A stretch of 64,000 nucleotides of DNA from Scortum barcoo (taxonomy: Eukaryota > Chordata > Actinopteri > Centrarchiformes > Terapontidae). The stretch is from positions 7,475,501 through 7,539,500 of the forward strand of contig CM041544.1 of the NCBI GenBank assembly GCA_023238725.1. Reading direction: 5' to 3'. Shown piece after piece: positions 27,801 to 40,400 of this stretch (position 1 is the first letter of the stretch; each line of letters begins with the position of its first letter). The notes below the pieces were generated by a model. It worked only from the letters and a program-made list of their open reading frames with translations, had not been told where the DNA came from and ran no database searches. The translations under genes and the position numbers were made by a program.

Positions 27801-30800
27801 TTAGAGGCCACTGTCCTAGATTTGGATAGTAATTCCTATGAGAATCACAAGGATGCAGCCCAGTGGAAACAAGCGCTTCGGCTCATTGAAGTTTAGTGGG
27901 ATGGCAGCGTTTTGTCTTGTCTGTGAAACATGCTACTACAGACAGTGTCATCAGTGACAAGGCTGCTTCTGACTGTCAGACCTCTCGCTGAGGATCAACG
28001 CCAGCTTGACTCTTTGACAACAGATTTGAGGCTGACACCGTTTGTTTCCTCAGGGCGTTGTTGCAGTTTTATGTCGCCAGTCGTTAGAGCCCATCATTAA
28101 GCTCTGCTTGGCAACACTTAAGTCAGCAGGACACACACGTCCACACTTCCATACTTCTTGTCACCGTCCTTATCAAAATAACTTTACAGGCCACAAATCC
28201 CTCCTAAGAGATAATGAGTGTCCTGTTAGATTCAGCCATTACAGATTTGGGCCATTTGGAGGAGAACCTGGGCACATTTATTTTCTGGATGGACTGCGTA
28301 AAGGGCCTTGATGAAGGCATTTAGAAAGCCATTATTTAGACCTAATGAATTTCTGACAAAGGGCAGTTTGATTCATGGTCCCTAATACCCAGACCAATGT
28401 CTTCTAACACCTTCCACAGGCCATTTACTTCCAGACTTTACCCCTAGAGAGCTTTTGGACTCCACAATCCCAGTTTCTTCTTTTGTCCTTGATGTTTTAT
28501 GCAGAATGATTGTTTAGCTTTTGGGTCATCTCGCCAAAGTGCTCCCCTAGCTCTGTCCCTCTTTGAAAACGGAGTCTTCAAGACTGCATTTATCGCAAAA
28601 CAGAGACTGTGATTTGAGGAGGAGGAGAGGCCTTTCCCCAGTTATTAACATTTCAAGTTTGCATCTCACGGTGAGGTCCATCATGGTTGTCCTGGGTCCC
28701 CTCTCACACAGCAGGGTAGGATTTCTGCCAGTGTGAGAATCTGGTGAAGTGTTGACAGGCCATAGTCTGAGTTAATGTGTCCCTGAAGCCAGCTGCCACT
28801 CTGAGGCAAATGGAGGCAGTCACCCACAACTGAACCACAACTAATCTGATGGGTGATTAAAGCTCATTGGAGGCAGCGTGAGTCTTTTTTTTTTTTTTTT
28901 TTTTTTTTTTAATCCAGTGTTTGTCACAAGAAAACTAAACTGTCAAAGGCGGCCCTACTGTGTACATGCATACATATATAAGCTCAGTCACTTTATGTCA
29001 TCAAGGTGAAAATAGATGTGCTAGAGTCGCATGTTTTTCATCTCTGCTCCAGTGGTTGCTTGCTTTACTTAACACATGCTGCTGATGTAAGAGTGTTGCC
29101 TGAACTTCAGATGAACCTGGATTGCATTAAAAACAGAGACTTAGGGCAGAACACCGCTGAGCAAAGTGAACAACTTAATTGGCGTGCAAGTACGTGATTG
29201 GACATGAACCTGGTTGTCCAAGTGCCACCTGAGCAACTGGACAAACAGTGACTATCCAGCAAGTATCTATTGGTGAGGTCTTAAGCTTCTGTCTGAAGTC
29301 TCCAGAACTGCAAGAAGACGGGTGAGGAGATGGTTCTTTCACGCTGGATGAACAAAGCGTGTTCAGTCAGCTGCCAGTTGATGCAGATAATGTGTTGGTG
29401 TGTAAATGTTGTGCTTCAAAGTCCTTTTTAGAAGTTAACTCCATTTAATAGACTTAGTTCTATGGACAAGTCTGTGTCTGAAGGGCTAATTTGATCCCAG
29501 TTTCCCACAGAGCACCCGCAGAGCTACTGTAGTTAGTGTCCACAGAGACAGGAGTGTATTTGTGTGCAGTGAATGTGTGTTTTAGTTGTTTCTGTGCAGC
29601 TCTGATGCTAAATCAGTTAGCTCTGTGATGTACCCGCTTATTAACTTCCATTTTGAGAGGTTCTTTCAAATCAGCCAAACAAACACGCTCGTGGACTTCT
29701 ACCTAAGGACAAGATATTTACTCTGCTTTAATAGTATTATTCATGTGTGTGTTCCTTGTGCAATAAAACCCACACACATCCATTTCAAAAGATGCAAATT
29801 GCTCACTGTCAACAGCTACTGTTGGAATATACTGTATTAGCTTAGAAAGCTCTTATTAGGAGATATTAAGATCACTCAGCTTCCAGTCTTTCTCCGTACA
29901 TCTCATGCATGTTTCTTGTTTTCTCAGTGTGACTGCAAAGAATCTACAGCTCATTTCACGTGTTTGACTGTTTCTGTTTCCACAGTGTTTGTGAAGTCCT
30001 GTCAATCAAGACAAAAACTAATGTACTATTTTACTGACAAGCAACTTGATTTTTGATTGTGCTCCTAGATCACCACCAGAGGTTGCGAGACGTCGGAGAT
30101 GACTTTGCGTCGGAATGGCCTCGGCCAGCTCGGTTTCCACGTCAACTTCGAGGGCATCGTGGCTGACGTGGAGCCCTTCGGCTTCGCATGGAAAGCAGGG
30201 CTGAGGAGGCAGGGCAGCCGGCTGGTGGAGATCTGCAAGGTGGCTGTCGCTACCCTCACCCACGAGCAAATGATCGACCTGCTGCGCACGTCCGTCAGCG
30301 TCAAAGTGGTCATAATACAGCCTCATGAAGACGGCGCCCCCCGAAGGTAACTCCTCACCTTTTGTTTTCTTATTTCCACTTGAAAGCTTTGTAACAACAC
30401 TACAGACAAAACAGATGCTTACAAAACATATGCAGACTTCCTGCTGTCTTTGTATTTGGAGCTGTGGTTAGTGAGACAGAGAAGCAGGTGCTCCTCAAAA
30501 ATGTATGAAGTCATAACAGAGGAGAAGTTTTCTCATTTTTCCTCGCAGCTGGGGTAAATTAGCTTGACATTTGCTCGCATGTTTGAGATGATTAGCATAA
30601 AGAAATGCTTACATACTGTTTTTGTCACACAAGGGTTGATGTAGGTCTCCGCTGATTTCTCTGGAGAGGAGACTTTCTTTGTATTGTTGTGGCTTTGTTG
30701 CAAGAGAAAGCTTCAGCAGTGCTGTAGAGTCACACAGACACGGACAGTCAGCAGTTCCCACTAATGATAATGAGAGGAGCATTTTGATTAATGGCTCAAC

Positions 30801-33800
30801 TCTCACTGCCATTGTCTGACAGCTCTCATTTGCAGATTGCTTTTTTTCCCCAACCTCACCCCAATCTTCTATTTAGCAATTAGGATGGGAGTGTTAGGCT
30901 TTTTAGGGACACACACCCAATGGGAGACTCAGTCCCGTAATAAAATAGAGAGAAGCATATTTCAAACAATCTTTTGTGGTGGGAAAAGATGAAGGTCTGT
31001 GTAAAATGAATGCTTGTCCTGAAAGCACTTCTGCTTGTTTTGTCTGTGAGAGACAGACAGTCCTGTGAAATCACATCCATCACTCTCTCACATTCACTTT
31101 TTTTTTTTTTTTTTTTTTTACATCTTTGTTATTACGGTTGTGCTCCAGGCTGACAGGCTTGTGTACCAGCAAATGCCAGTCCCACTTTGTTGCAGATACT
31201 CACAACAGAATGACTTCACAGTGTGTAGAGAGTATATCTCCACTTAATCCCATGTTCTGTTTGTGATGTCGCAGGAAATGCTGATGTTATAAGATAGTAA
31301 TCAAAATTGGAAATATCTGGATGACAGCAATTAGAAAATTTCAATATACATTTATTCTGTATGCATATCTGTTAACCACATTCAAAGGTGTTGATTGCAG
31401 AAAAATTTTGATAAATCACTGGTGGATGAGGGATTATAGATTAAATGTGTTTAAATTCATGACAGCCACACTACAATAAAAATTCTGTATGAACCCAATC
31501 AATAGCTGTGTGTATATGTGTGCCATTATGTCAGAGACTGCATAGTAGGCACGCGTCTTAACCTTGTTTCAGCTTTTGCGTTCTGGTCTGGCAACAAGAG
31601 GAGTAACATATTTACTCCCCCAGATGGTGGGCTAACATGCCTCGTCTGTGAATCCAACACAGCAGCCTCTCTGGCAGAACGGGTGTCTAATCCTCTTACC
31701 ACGATCTGTGATGATACATGATGATACAATCATAATCACAGGGAAGCAGAAAGCAGACAAAACAAACATCTTCCAAAACTGGTTTTGTGTCGACAAACGC
31801 GGGTCCGGCTCCTTGGCGACGTTGTTACAGGGCACGGGGTTCTGTTAAGGAGGCTTTTGACATGGTGTTTGTGCAATGAATGACATCTGGCTTGGTTTCA
31901 CTGACACCACTGAAGCCTGTGAAGGTTCTGTAGATGGCCAATGAAAGTTGTATGTCCATAACGGGCAGTATGATGCATAATGCACTGAGCTTGACCCGTA
32001 TATGGCATTGCTAACAGATGCATGGACAGATTAGTAGACATTGCAGTGGAAGACTATACTGGTCAGAGCTGTCGAGCTGTACTGGGAGATCTCCCCGTCT
32101 TACTAAAGAAAACAGCTTCACAGCACCATCCCAAGGCTCCGTCTCGGGCCCTGTGAATTTTCTCCCAAGGCTCCAACAAATCAAGAGGTGAGAGGTCAGG
32201 TGAAGAATCTCGAGGGCCCTCAACTCTTTTCGCTGCTGCGTCTTTGAGTTGCTAAAGTGTTGCAGTCAACAATAAGTGCTCCAGTTTCTCCACTATTATC
32301 TCAAAGGAAAGGAATTCAGCAGGGGCCCAACGGCCCCAGTCAGTCCCCTGTGGCCAGAGAGATGGAGGTTAGTCTAACAACAATGGACAAGAGTCTCATG
32401 ACCTCCACACAATATACCCTGGCTCCATACCGCTATCATGACAAAGAAAAATGTTTTCATGAGGACATTTTGGGGCTAGAATGAGTGTGTTTCCTCTTTA
32501 CTGTTTTGAAATTGTCAGGCTGTCATTGGGGCTTCTTTATTTTGTGATTCATCCAGATTTAGTGAAGACTGATGGGGTCATCTACTTGCTAAGATTATGT
32601 TTAAATTCAATTATTTTAAAGAAAAAAGGAACATTCAGGCCACTGTATAGCAACAAACCTCCTAAAGCTGTTTGTGTGTTTATGCCCCAGACGGTTTTAC
32701 CCCACTCAGCCTCAAGCCAATGGAGATATGGCTCTAATATTGGCCTTACCTAGTACTGTATTTATTTACATTGGAGGAAGGATGTGGTTTTAGCCCAGTG
32801 CAATACCAGAGGCTTTTCCATCATCACTCTGAAAAGCTTTAAACAAGTTCAACATGTTAGCCTTGGATCAAACTAATGAGAAAAAGATGGACAAGATTAG
32901 TTTGTTCAAACAGGAATGCAATGCACAGAACATGGCAGTGATTGTATGTTTTGGTATATGGTCATTAGAGATGGAAAAGTAAACAAAAGGATCAGTCCAA
33001 TATGGACTAAAATGGATGATTACTACAAGACATACATGCAGCAACAAAAAGTCGTATTTTGGAGTATTTTTATGTTTTTATTATCACATAGTACAATTTT
33101 GGTTTTAATCACAAGGAGTTTAAAAATGGTGGCTTACCTAAATTTAAGTGGGTTCAACTTGCAACAGCTCCCTGCTGATAATGGGTATTGCCTATGACAT
33201 TCAGATAGCCACTTGTGACCTTTCTTTTGAAGTGTCATCAGACTTGTCATCATGGATTTTCATCTGGACCGAAGTTAAGCCGGATTTCTCACTTCCCATG
33301 CCGACACCCTGTGAAAAAGAGCACAGCTAAATCAGAACTCAGAGAACTGCATCACAAATTGCTCGGCTTAATCCCCACACATTTTTCACTGGAGCCATTC
33401 TTTCCCTTAGATCAGCCTGCAAAGAAATCACTGAAAATGTTTGTTCTCTCTCTCTCTCTCTCTCTCTCTTTTGCAATCCTGTACACTTTTCAGCACACCT
33501 TACTTAATGAACCTCCTGACAATGGTCCGCAAAGGCCAAGGTGGAGGTCACAACCTCTGTGGCTCTTTGCTGTGACATGGACTCTGACTGTGGGAATGGA
33601 TTAGCATGTCCCTTAGTTGCTGGCCATGTCATTAGAGTGACAGCTTTGTGAGGTCTATGGAATAGTTGTCACATCTATTGTAATTAAGAGCCAATGGCAG
33701 AAGGAGTTGATTGTTCACCTTCAACTTCCCTCAAACTGAGGTGAACTCTTGATTTTTAATTAAATAAGCAAATCTGTTACTTTAGTAATGTCAAGTTGTG

Positions 33801-34404
33801 GCACTTGTGCTGTCAAATTGTTCCTCCAGTAAGTCAGACATAGCTGTATTTCTAGTTGACTGGATGTTGCTTTTAAAGTTGTAGATGTTTTCCTTCTCTT
33901 CTCATTGTGGTATAATTTATAGCCCCTCATATATTAGTTGGAGTTGGAGTTCAGCAGAGGCCCTTGGTGGAATCAGGAGGAAGCAGACAGTGTTGTTCTC
34001 ACCAGCTCCTGGCTTCCTCCTCCCCTCATGGCTGGCTGGATGTGTCCAGCGTCCTCTCCTCCACCACAGGCCTCCAGCTCTCAGACTTAACTGTTGACCA
34101 AACACCCGTTTCCTGCTGTTTCTCCGCGATTTATACACAGCGAGTCCGAGTCCCCCTATGCATTACAAACAAGAACACATTCCACATACATCAAGCCAAG
34201 ATGATGGGGATTTCCACTTCCAACTAAGCTTGTAGGGGTGCTAGGGGTGAATATCAGGACAATAAGAGAAATGTAACTCGGCTCTTGGTCATTCTGGAAA
34301 AAAAGGCAGAGCAAGAGACACCGATGGAGACCTTTCCTGTTGACAAGCTGTTTGCTAGATTTAGTCCATTCAGAGACTAATGATGTGTGGCAACCTGGCA
34401 TGTC

Positions 34405-34435
<31 letters not shown>

Positions 34436-37400
34436 AGTTAATCAAGGTAATGAGTGGGTTAGCAGCCCTCTTACAAAACCAATTGACTAACAGTCTGGAG
34501 GATTTAACACTCTTGTTAGCATCCTTTTCCTCTGACTTGAGCAAAAGGCGATTGAAAGATTTATGGACGGCTCTTCTGATCTTCTTTTGCTTTAATGCCA
34601 CTCATTATTCTCACTGTCCTATATATCAGACCAGTGATGCATGCTATGCACATACGGTAAATAAATGATGTCAACTGTGGTGGATAAAGAGCAAACCATT
34701 GACGGTCCTCCATCATGGATGAGGCCAGCTCGCAGATGACATTGACCAGATGTGAGAGGCAGGAGGAGGAAGCGACAGATCTTCTAGTTAGATCTTGTAA
34801 CACCCACAGCCCCAGTGGGAACCCGGCTGTAAACAGCCCAGCCACCCATGGCCCAGTTTGATGAAAAGGTCTCTGAGAGGGATTACTCGCCCCCTCCACC
34901 ACAGCCTTTGTAATCAGCCAGCGCACTCTCCTCATGCTGCACTGTGTGTACATGTATGACCACAGCAAAGTATACACAGCTTTCCATCCCCCATTGGATT
35001 CTGGAAAATGGACTTTAGAGGGGGAGGGCAGTGTAATCATTAGGGTCATGCTTGAGATGCTTCTGGAGAGCTAGCAGAGCACCCAGGCTGTTTAACACCG
35101 ACCCACCACCCTATAACCCCCCTGTCCTTCCAAACATACACACCAGGCCTCTGCCCAGCCCCAGAGATTAATGTTGCATGAAATAGCATCACAGGCCTTG
35201 TCCATCCTACAGATCCTCAGTGTTGTTAGCAGTAATGGGATGGAGATGGAGAGAGGAGAAGCCTCCTGTGTGGAGCCACTCAGGGGAGACCCATATCTGA
35301 CTAAGTGGGAAGCTGAGATTTTCTCTATTAAAATGGGCAAAGTGTTTTCAACTGTTCTCTAGTGGTTCCACAAGCCTCTGTGTGCACATGCAAGCGTGTG
35401 TGTGTGTGTGTGTGTGTGTGTTCATTGTTGTCCATGTGCAGGCATGTGTGTGCCTGGGCTATATCTAGATGTCTGCCTCTGGCTAAATCTTTCTGACAGC
35501 ATTAGTGTATTTTGGTGTAGTCATTGTAATACAAAGGATGAACGATCCCCCAGACACTGGGGGTCAGCTGTGTTGTACAGTGTAAAGTACCTGTCTCATA
35601 ATGTAATAGCAAAATGTTATTAAAGGCTCAGTTTAAAGAGTGAAAAATGTTTTTTTAAATATGTCTTGATAATGTTACTAGCACTAATAATCATTATAAC
35701 ACTGTAATAGTGAGATTAGAGCTATTAAATTCTTCTTTTTGTATGATTCATGACATCATCAATAATATGATGAATCTTTTAGCTTTTTGTTTAGGTTCAC
35801 CTCCACCACTCATCACCAGCAGAGACAAGTACCTTTTCTCAGAGAAAGCACTCAGACAAACCCACTGTACACCTGCTCAGCAGCGCCAAACGTGGCACTG
35901 ACATAGTTAGCACCTCACTGGTGAACAAAGTGACAGTTAAGCAGCTAAATGCTGATGAATTAATACTGCTGGAAGAGGTTAGCTGAGATAATGAGTGCTA
36001 TCATAAGGAGTTAAAGGCAATTAGGATGTTAATGTAGCCTTTTTTCATCATGGCCTCATTGCTGGCCTTTAACCTTTGTTTCCTTCCCCATCCCCCTTCC
36101 CTCCCAGGGGCTGCTCCGAGCTCTACCGCATACCCATGGTGGAGTACAAGGTCGACAGCGAGGGAACACCCTGTGAGTACAAGACACCCTTCCGGAGAAA
36201 CACCACCTGGCATCGGGTGCCCACCGCTGCTGGAGCCCCTCTATCCCGAGGCTCACCCACGCAGGGCCCTGATCGCCTGCAGTGTCAGCAGATCCTCCAG
36301 CAGCACCAGGCAGCTATCCCACGAAGCACCTCCTTTGATAGAAAGTTGCCAGACGGGTCCAGGTAAACTTTTTTCCTTAATCTACTATCCTTTTTGTCTT
36401 GACATACTTATAAATTAGAGGACACCCAACAATTAATTTAGTTAAATCTGACGCCTTTAGCTCCCACTCCTCACCAGACAGGTTTAAAACTCATACTTGC
36501 AGTTCAGTTGGTGAGTTTGGAGAGTATTGTGCACTGCTTCATATGGATCCTCACACAATACAGGGACACTACAAGAGCTTAAAATAAGATTTTCGTTATT
36601 TGCCTATAAAAGATATTACTTTTAGGTCAGATAATGTTGTTTAAGTTCTTGCATTGTTAAATTTTTCTGAATGTAGTTTACAAAAAAAGGCTTTTGACCA
36701 CTAGCAGACGTTCTCAACTTTCATCACATCTTGTTCAGCAGGAAGCCTTTACTACATAGAATTTGTACAATAAGAGTTGTAAGCAATACACAGATAGCAA
36801 CTAAAGTGAAACAAACTAAAAGTATTGTATAAATGTTAAGTCACACCAACATCATTTAAAGGGGTGCAAAAAAAGCAAAACAAATTAACAAAATTATGCT
36901 TTTAAGAGATTTTTGGAAGTCAAGCTTTCAACTCAAGGTTTTTCATAAAGCTAGGCGGAACAAAGCCTACGATCAAACATCATGGTGCTCAAAGATCCAG
37001 TCCTTTTGAGGAGAAATCTTTGAACTCTCAGCCTGTCTCATTTAGAAAAAAGAGCCACAGTAACACTTTGAGGGGCTGTTATTGTGTTCAGTTATTTGCA
37101 TACATATAAACGGAGCATTTTAGTCCAATGAATTCACTGCTTCGCTTTCATCTCCCTGTAGATGATAAGGCCACACTGAGACTTTGTTCCTGTCCTAGGC
37201 TGTGTCTCTTTTGGACATCTCCATTGAGCCATGTAAAGCAGTGATTTGTTCATTCTAATGAAACCCCTACAGTCATGATAACCTTTCCAGTGTGTCACAC
37301 CGACCCCCCCTGGTGTTGCCTGGTCTGACTGTACTGGGATAATGGCCGCCTTCTCTGCCTAATCAGAGTCCCTGGCAGTGGGAGCACTCCATTCTCCCTC

Positions 37401-40400
37401 GCTCCTTTCTTTCTCTCTCAGTTTTCCTCCTACTTCGCCCTCCCTCCCTCTTCCTGCACCCTGCCGAGGAGGAGGTGATGGGGACACTGACACAGCTCAG
37501 CTCATCTCATCCAATTACTGCAGAAACAAAGAGAGTGCTCTTCCCCGGACCACGATATGTAGCACCCCAGAGGGAGTGGGAGTAGAGGAGGGGGGTGAAG
37601 GAGTCATAGACTGAAGAGAGCAAGAGGGAGGGAGCGAGGGAGCAGGTCAGTAGGGGAATATTATGCAGTCATATATTCTGATGTAGATAAATAAATTAGA
37701 ATACAGATTTATTGATCATTTCTTCCTTTTTATCATTTAGCTTATACATGTAGCAGCTGCATATGTTTTTTTCACATAGGGAAGAAAAGAACATGTGTAT
37801 AGTCTGCAGCAATGATTTCCAACAGGGTACTTGTACCCCAGGGGGTAATTCTGCAGCTGCCAGGGGGTACATGGAAAGATTTTAGAGTGTCTCAACTAAT
37901 TTAAAAAAAAAAAGAAATTATGATTGGGTTTAAAAATGAAAATCCACATACCCAGTGAGCTGTAACACTTGAACACTGTGTGTTGCAACTGAGAGAGCAT
38001 AAAACTATTTAGTAAACCATCTAGAGTTGATGCTGAAACATTGAAATAGTTAGTTATTTATGAACAGTTGAAATAGATTCCTGAAAGTAGCCTTATGACT
38101 GTAATAGACAACTAAAAGTATTGATTAATGGTTGGGATAGACTAATGGATGAACATCTGAAATAGTTAGCTAAAACTATATGGTCAAGATAGGTGGCTGT
38201 ATTAATATTCTCATCAAAGTACTAGTCTGCATGCAAACTTTACCAAATTTAATTTAACGCTGACAGTTCAACTGTATTGAAAAATTATTATAACAGTATC
38301 CACGTTTGCATAATTAATAGTTTAATAACATCCAGTTTAAATTCAAATGGAATATGACAGGTGGTGTCTGATCAGACCGGGCTGTGGGTTGGGAGCCACC
38401 GCTCTATGGGACACATGTGAATTTTGATATCTTGGATAAAACATCATCCCATCCGCACATTTAGCTGAGTCCAGACTTGGCATTGTAAAATATGACACCT
38501 TCTCAGCCAACTGAGACCGACCACTAATCTCTGCAGCTTCGAATGTTATTGCAGCACAGAGAAAAAAATTACGTTCAATATCCTGCTCCCCCCTGAACTT
38601 CCCAAACTTTACATTATGTTGAGGGAGGAAGAGAAGCAGAACAAAAAGCAGCTGCTGCTGTTTCACATTAAAGTGCCTGGACCCGGCTGAGGAGACTAAC
38701 ACTTCAGCCGGGAAGGAAATGTAGCGATCCGGCCAAGACATTCAATGATGTGTGCTGCAACTGAGTTACTGACAGTTTAGTGAGTTTCCCATGGAGGTCC
38801 AGACAAAGGAAACCTGATGACAAAGCAGAAAGGGCTGATGCCAAGAATCTGTCACCGTCTAAATGGACATTTATATTGTGTTTTGGGAATTTAATAAATT
38901 GGGAAATTACATGGTTCTACTGGATTATTTTTGTAAAATGTGCCTGCATGTTTCTGATCTTTGTTCCTTTATGCTTGTAATGTGTTGTTGAGTGTATAGA
39001 AATTTTAAAAAAAGAAGGGAAAAAAAGCAAATCTGGAACATCAGCTTAATACAGACCCAATCCCAGACTCATGATGTTAACATATATAAAAGAAAAAAAC
39101 AGAGAGAGATGAAAGGTGTAGAGAACGCAGCTCGGCCTGGCTGGAGACTTGATGTGAAAGCCATCCTGCCAGTGTTGTTGCAGTCTTATTCCGTCCGGTC
39201 ATCTAACCCACTTTGGTGTTTTAGTCAAAAGGAAGGCCTCCAGGCAGCAGACATAACTTGAATCCAGTGTTTATTTTTCACTCTAGGCCGTACTCCGCAG
39301 GTTTCTTGTGACCAGGCGAAAATAAGCAAAGATACTTCTTATCTCAAGATCTCAAGTCAGGTCAGGGCTCACTGCAAGACAGTGAAATGCACTTTGGACA
39401 GAGGGAGCTAAGATAATGCTCAACCTAGGTAAATGACTAAACTTCCCTTAACAGCTCATGTGTGAAAGGATAGTTCAAGAGCAGAGTCAAGTTTGTGTTT
39501 AAAAGCAAAAATATCAAGCATCCTCTTCCATTCAGAAGCCACCTCTGACTTTCCTCTGCATACACACAGGGCTTCGCCATCTGGATTACTCACTCAGGAT
39601 TATTACCATAACTAATCTCTCTTTCTGCTTGTCTTTGGAGAACGAGACATGTTCTCCCTCACTGACAGATCTCACATTTTCTTAGAGATTATCCACGGTG
39701 CTCACATGCAAGGCGCCGTTAACCGGAGCGACACCCTGTAATATAGTCATTAACACTGGACAGAGAGGGAAAGAGGCATTTCCAGTTTGTTGTGAAATTT
39801 CAGCCCCAAGAGAGTCAAAACTCCAGAGTTGAAATTATCAGCATTGCAATTACTTTACTGACAGTCAGTGTATTGTCAACATTTTTTATAATCAGCTAAC
39901 CTTTCAAGGAAAAATGTGAAACGTTCCATCATAAATCTTTGTTTAATAACAATGTAAATTGAGATGTTCATGGTTTTTTACTGTTGGTTGACCAAAACAA
40001 GCTATTTGAAGATATCACTTTGGGCTCTCGGAAATTGTGCTTTTTCAATGATTATAAATTATTAAGCAATTAGTTGCAGCCCATAATTGAATATATTTGA
40101 TATTCTCAAATACATCCCTTGTTTTGACCATCCATGAAAGTGTGTTTTAAACTTATCCTGTATCCTTTTTTCCTCTGTTTCTGCAGGACAATGCAGGATA
40201 TGGAGAACCCCCAGGTCACCTCATGTAACAAGGGAGACCAGCATTACCGCAGCTCCCCCAGTAACCAGTCCTCTTCCAGCGATCCAGGGCCGTGTGGCAG
40301 CGGCACCTGGTCCCAGCAGCCTGGATATGACGGGTACCACAGCAGTGTTACTTCTCTTGGAATAGCCTCTAAGTAGTCCCTCCAGGAATATGCAGTTTTG

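Larger units (their letters stand above)
24165..30068 (+). other. sipa1l2 intron 7, largest intron (5.9 kb)
   Basis: No coding exon is seen. It holds a degenerate interspersed repeat at about 27425-27710, a GTT run at 27171-27188, and a 26-base poly-T at 28885-28910. The rest has no recognisable content. Confidence 0.85.
30347..36107 (+). other. sipa1l2 intron 8 (5.8 kb)
   Basis: No coding exon is recognised. It contains poly-T (31098-31119), CT (33445-33469), CA (34404-34434) and TG (35396-35420) repeats. The 162-codon minus-strand open frame at 34561-35049 has no domain I recognise and is treated as chance. Confidence 0.85.
36363..40186 (+). other. sipa1l2 intron 9
   Basis: It contains a degenerate hAT-like element (about 37807-38404) and a second interspersed repeat (about 39870-40087). 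A purine/pyrimidine-biased GC-rich patch at about 37375-37640 holds an 78-codon open frame with no recognised domain. No coding exon is seen. Confidence 0.83.

Noticed and set aside
34561..35049. 162-codon minus-strand open frame in intron 8
   Set aside because: No recognisable domain, no neighbouring splice pattern and random-looking composition. I treat it as chance but could not run a protein search.
37378..37614. Alternative exon or CpG-type promoter in intron 9
   Set aside because: The patch is GC- and purine/pyrimidine-biased, but the open frame has no conserved motif and there is no clear core promoter or splice evidence.
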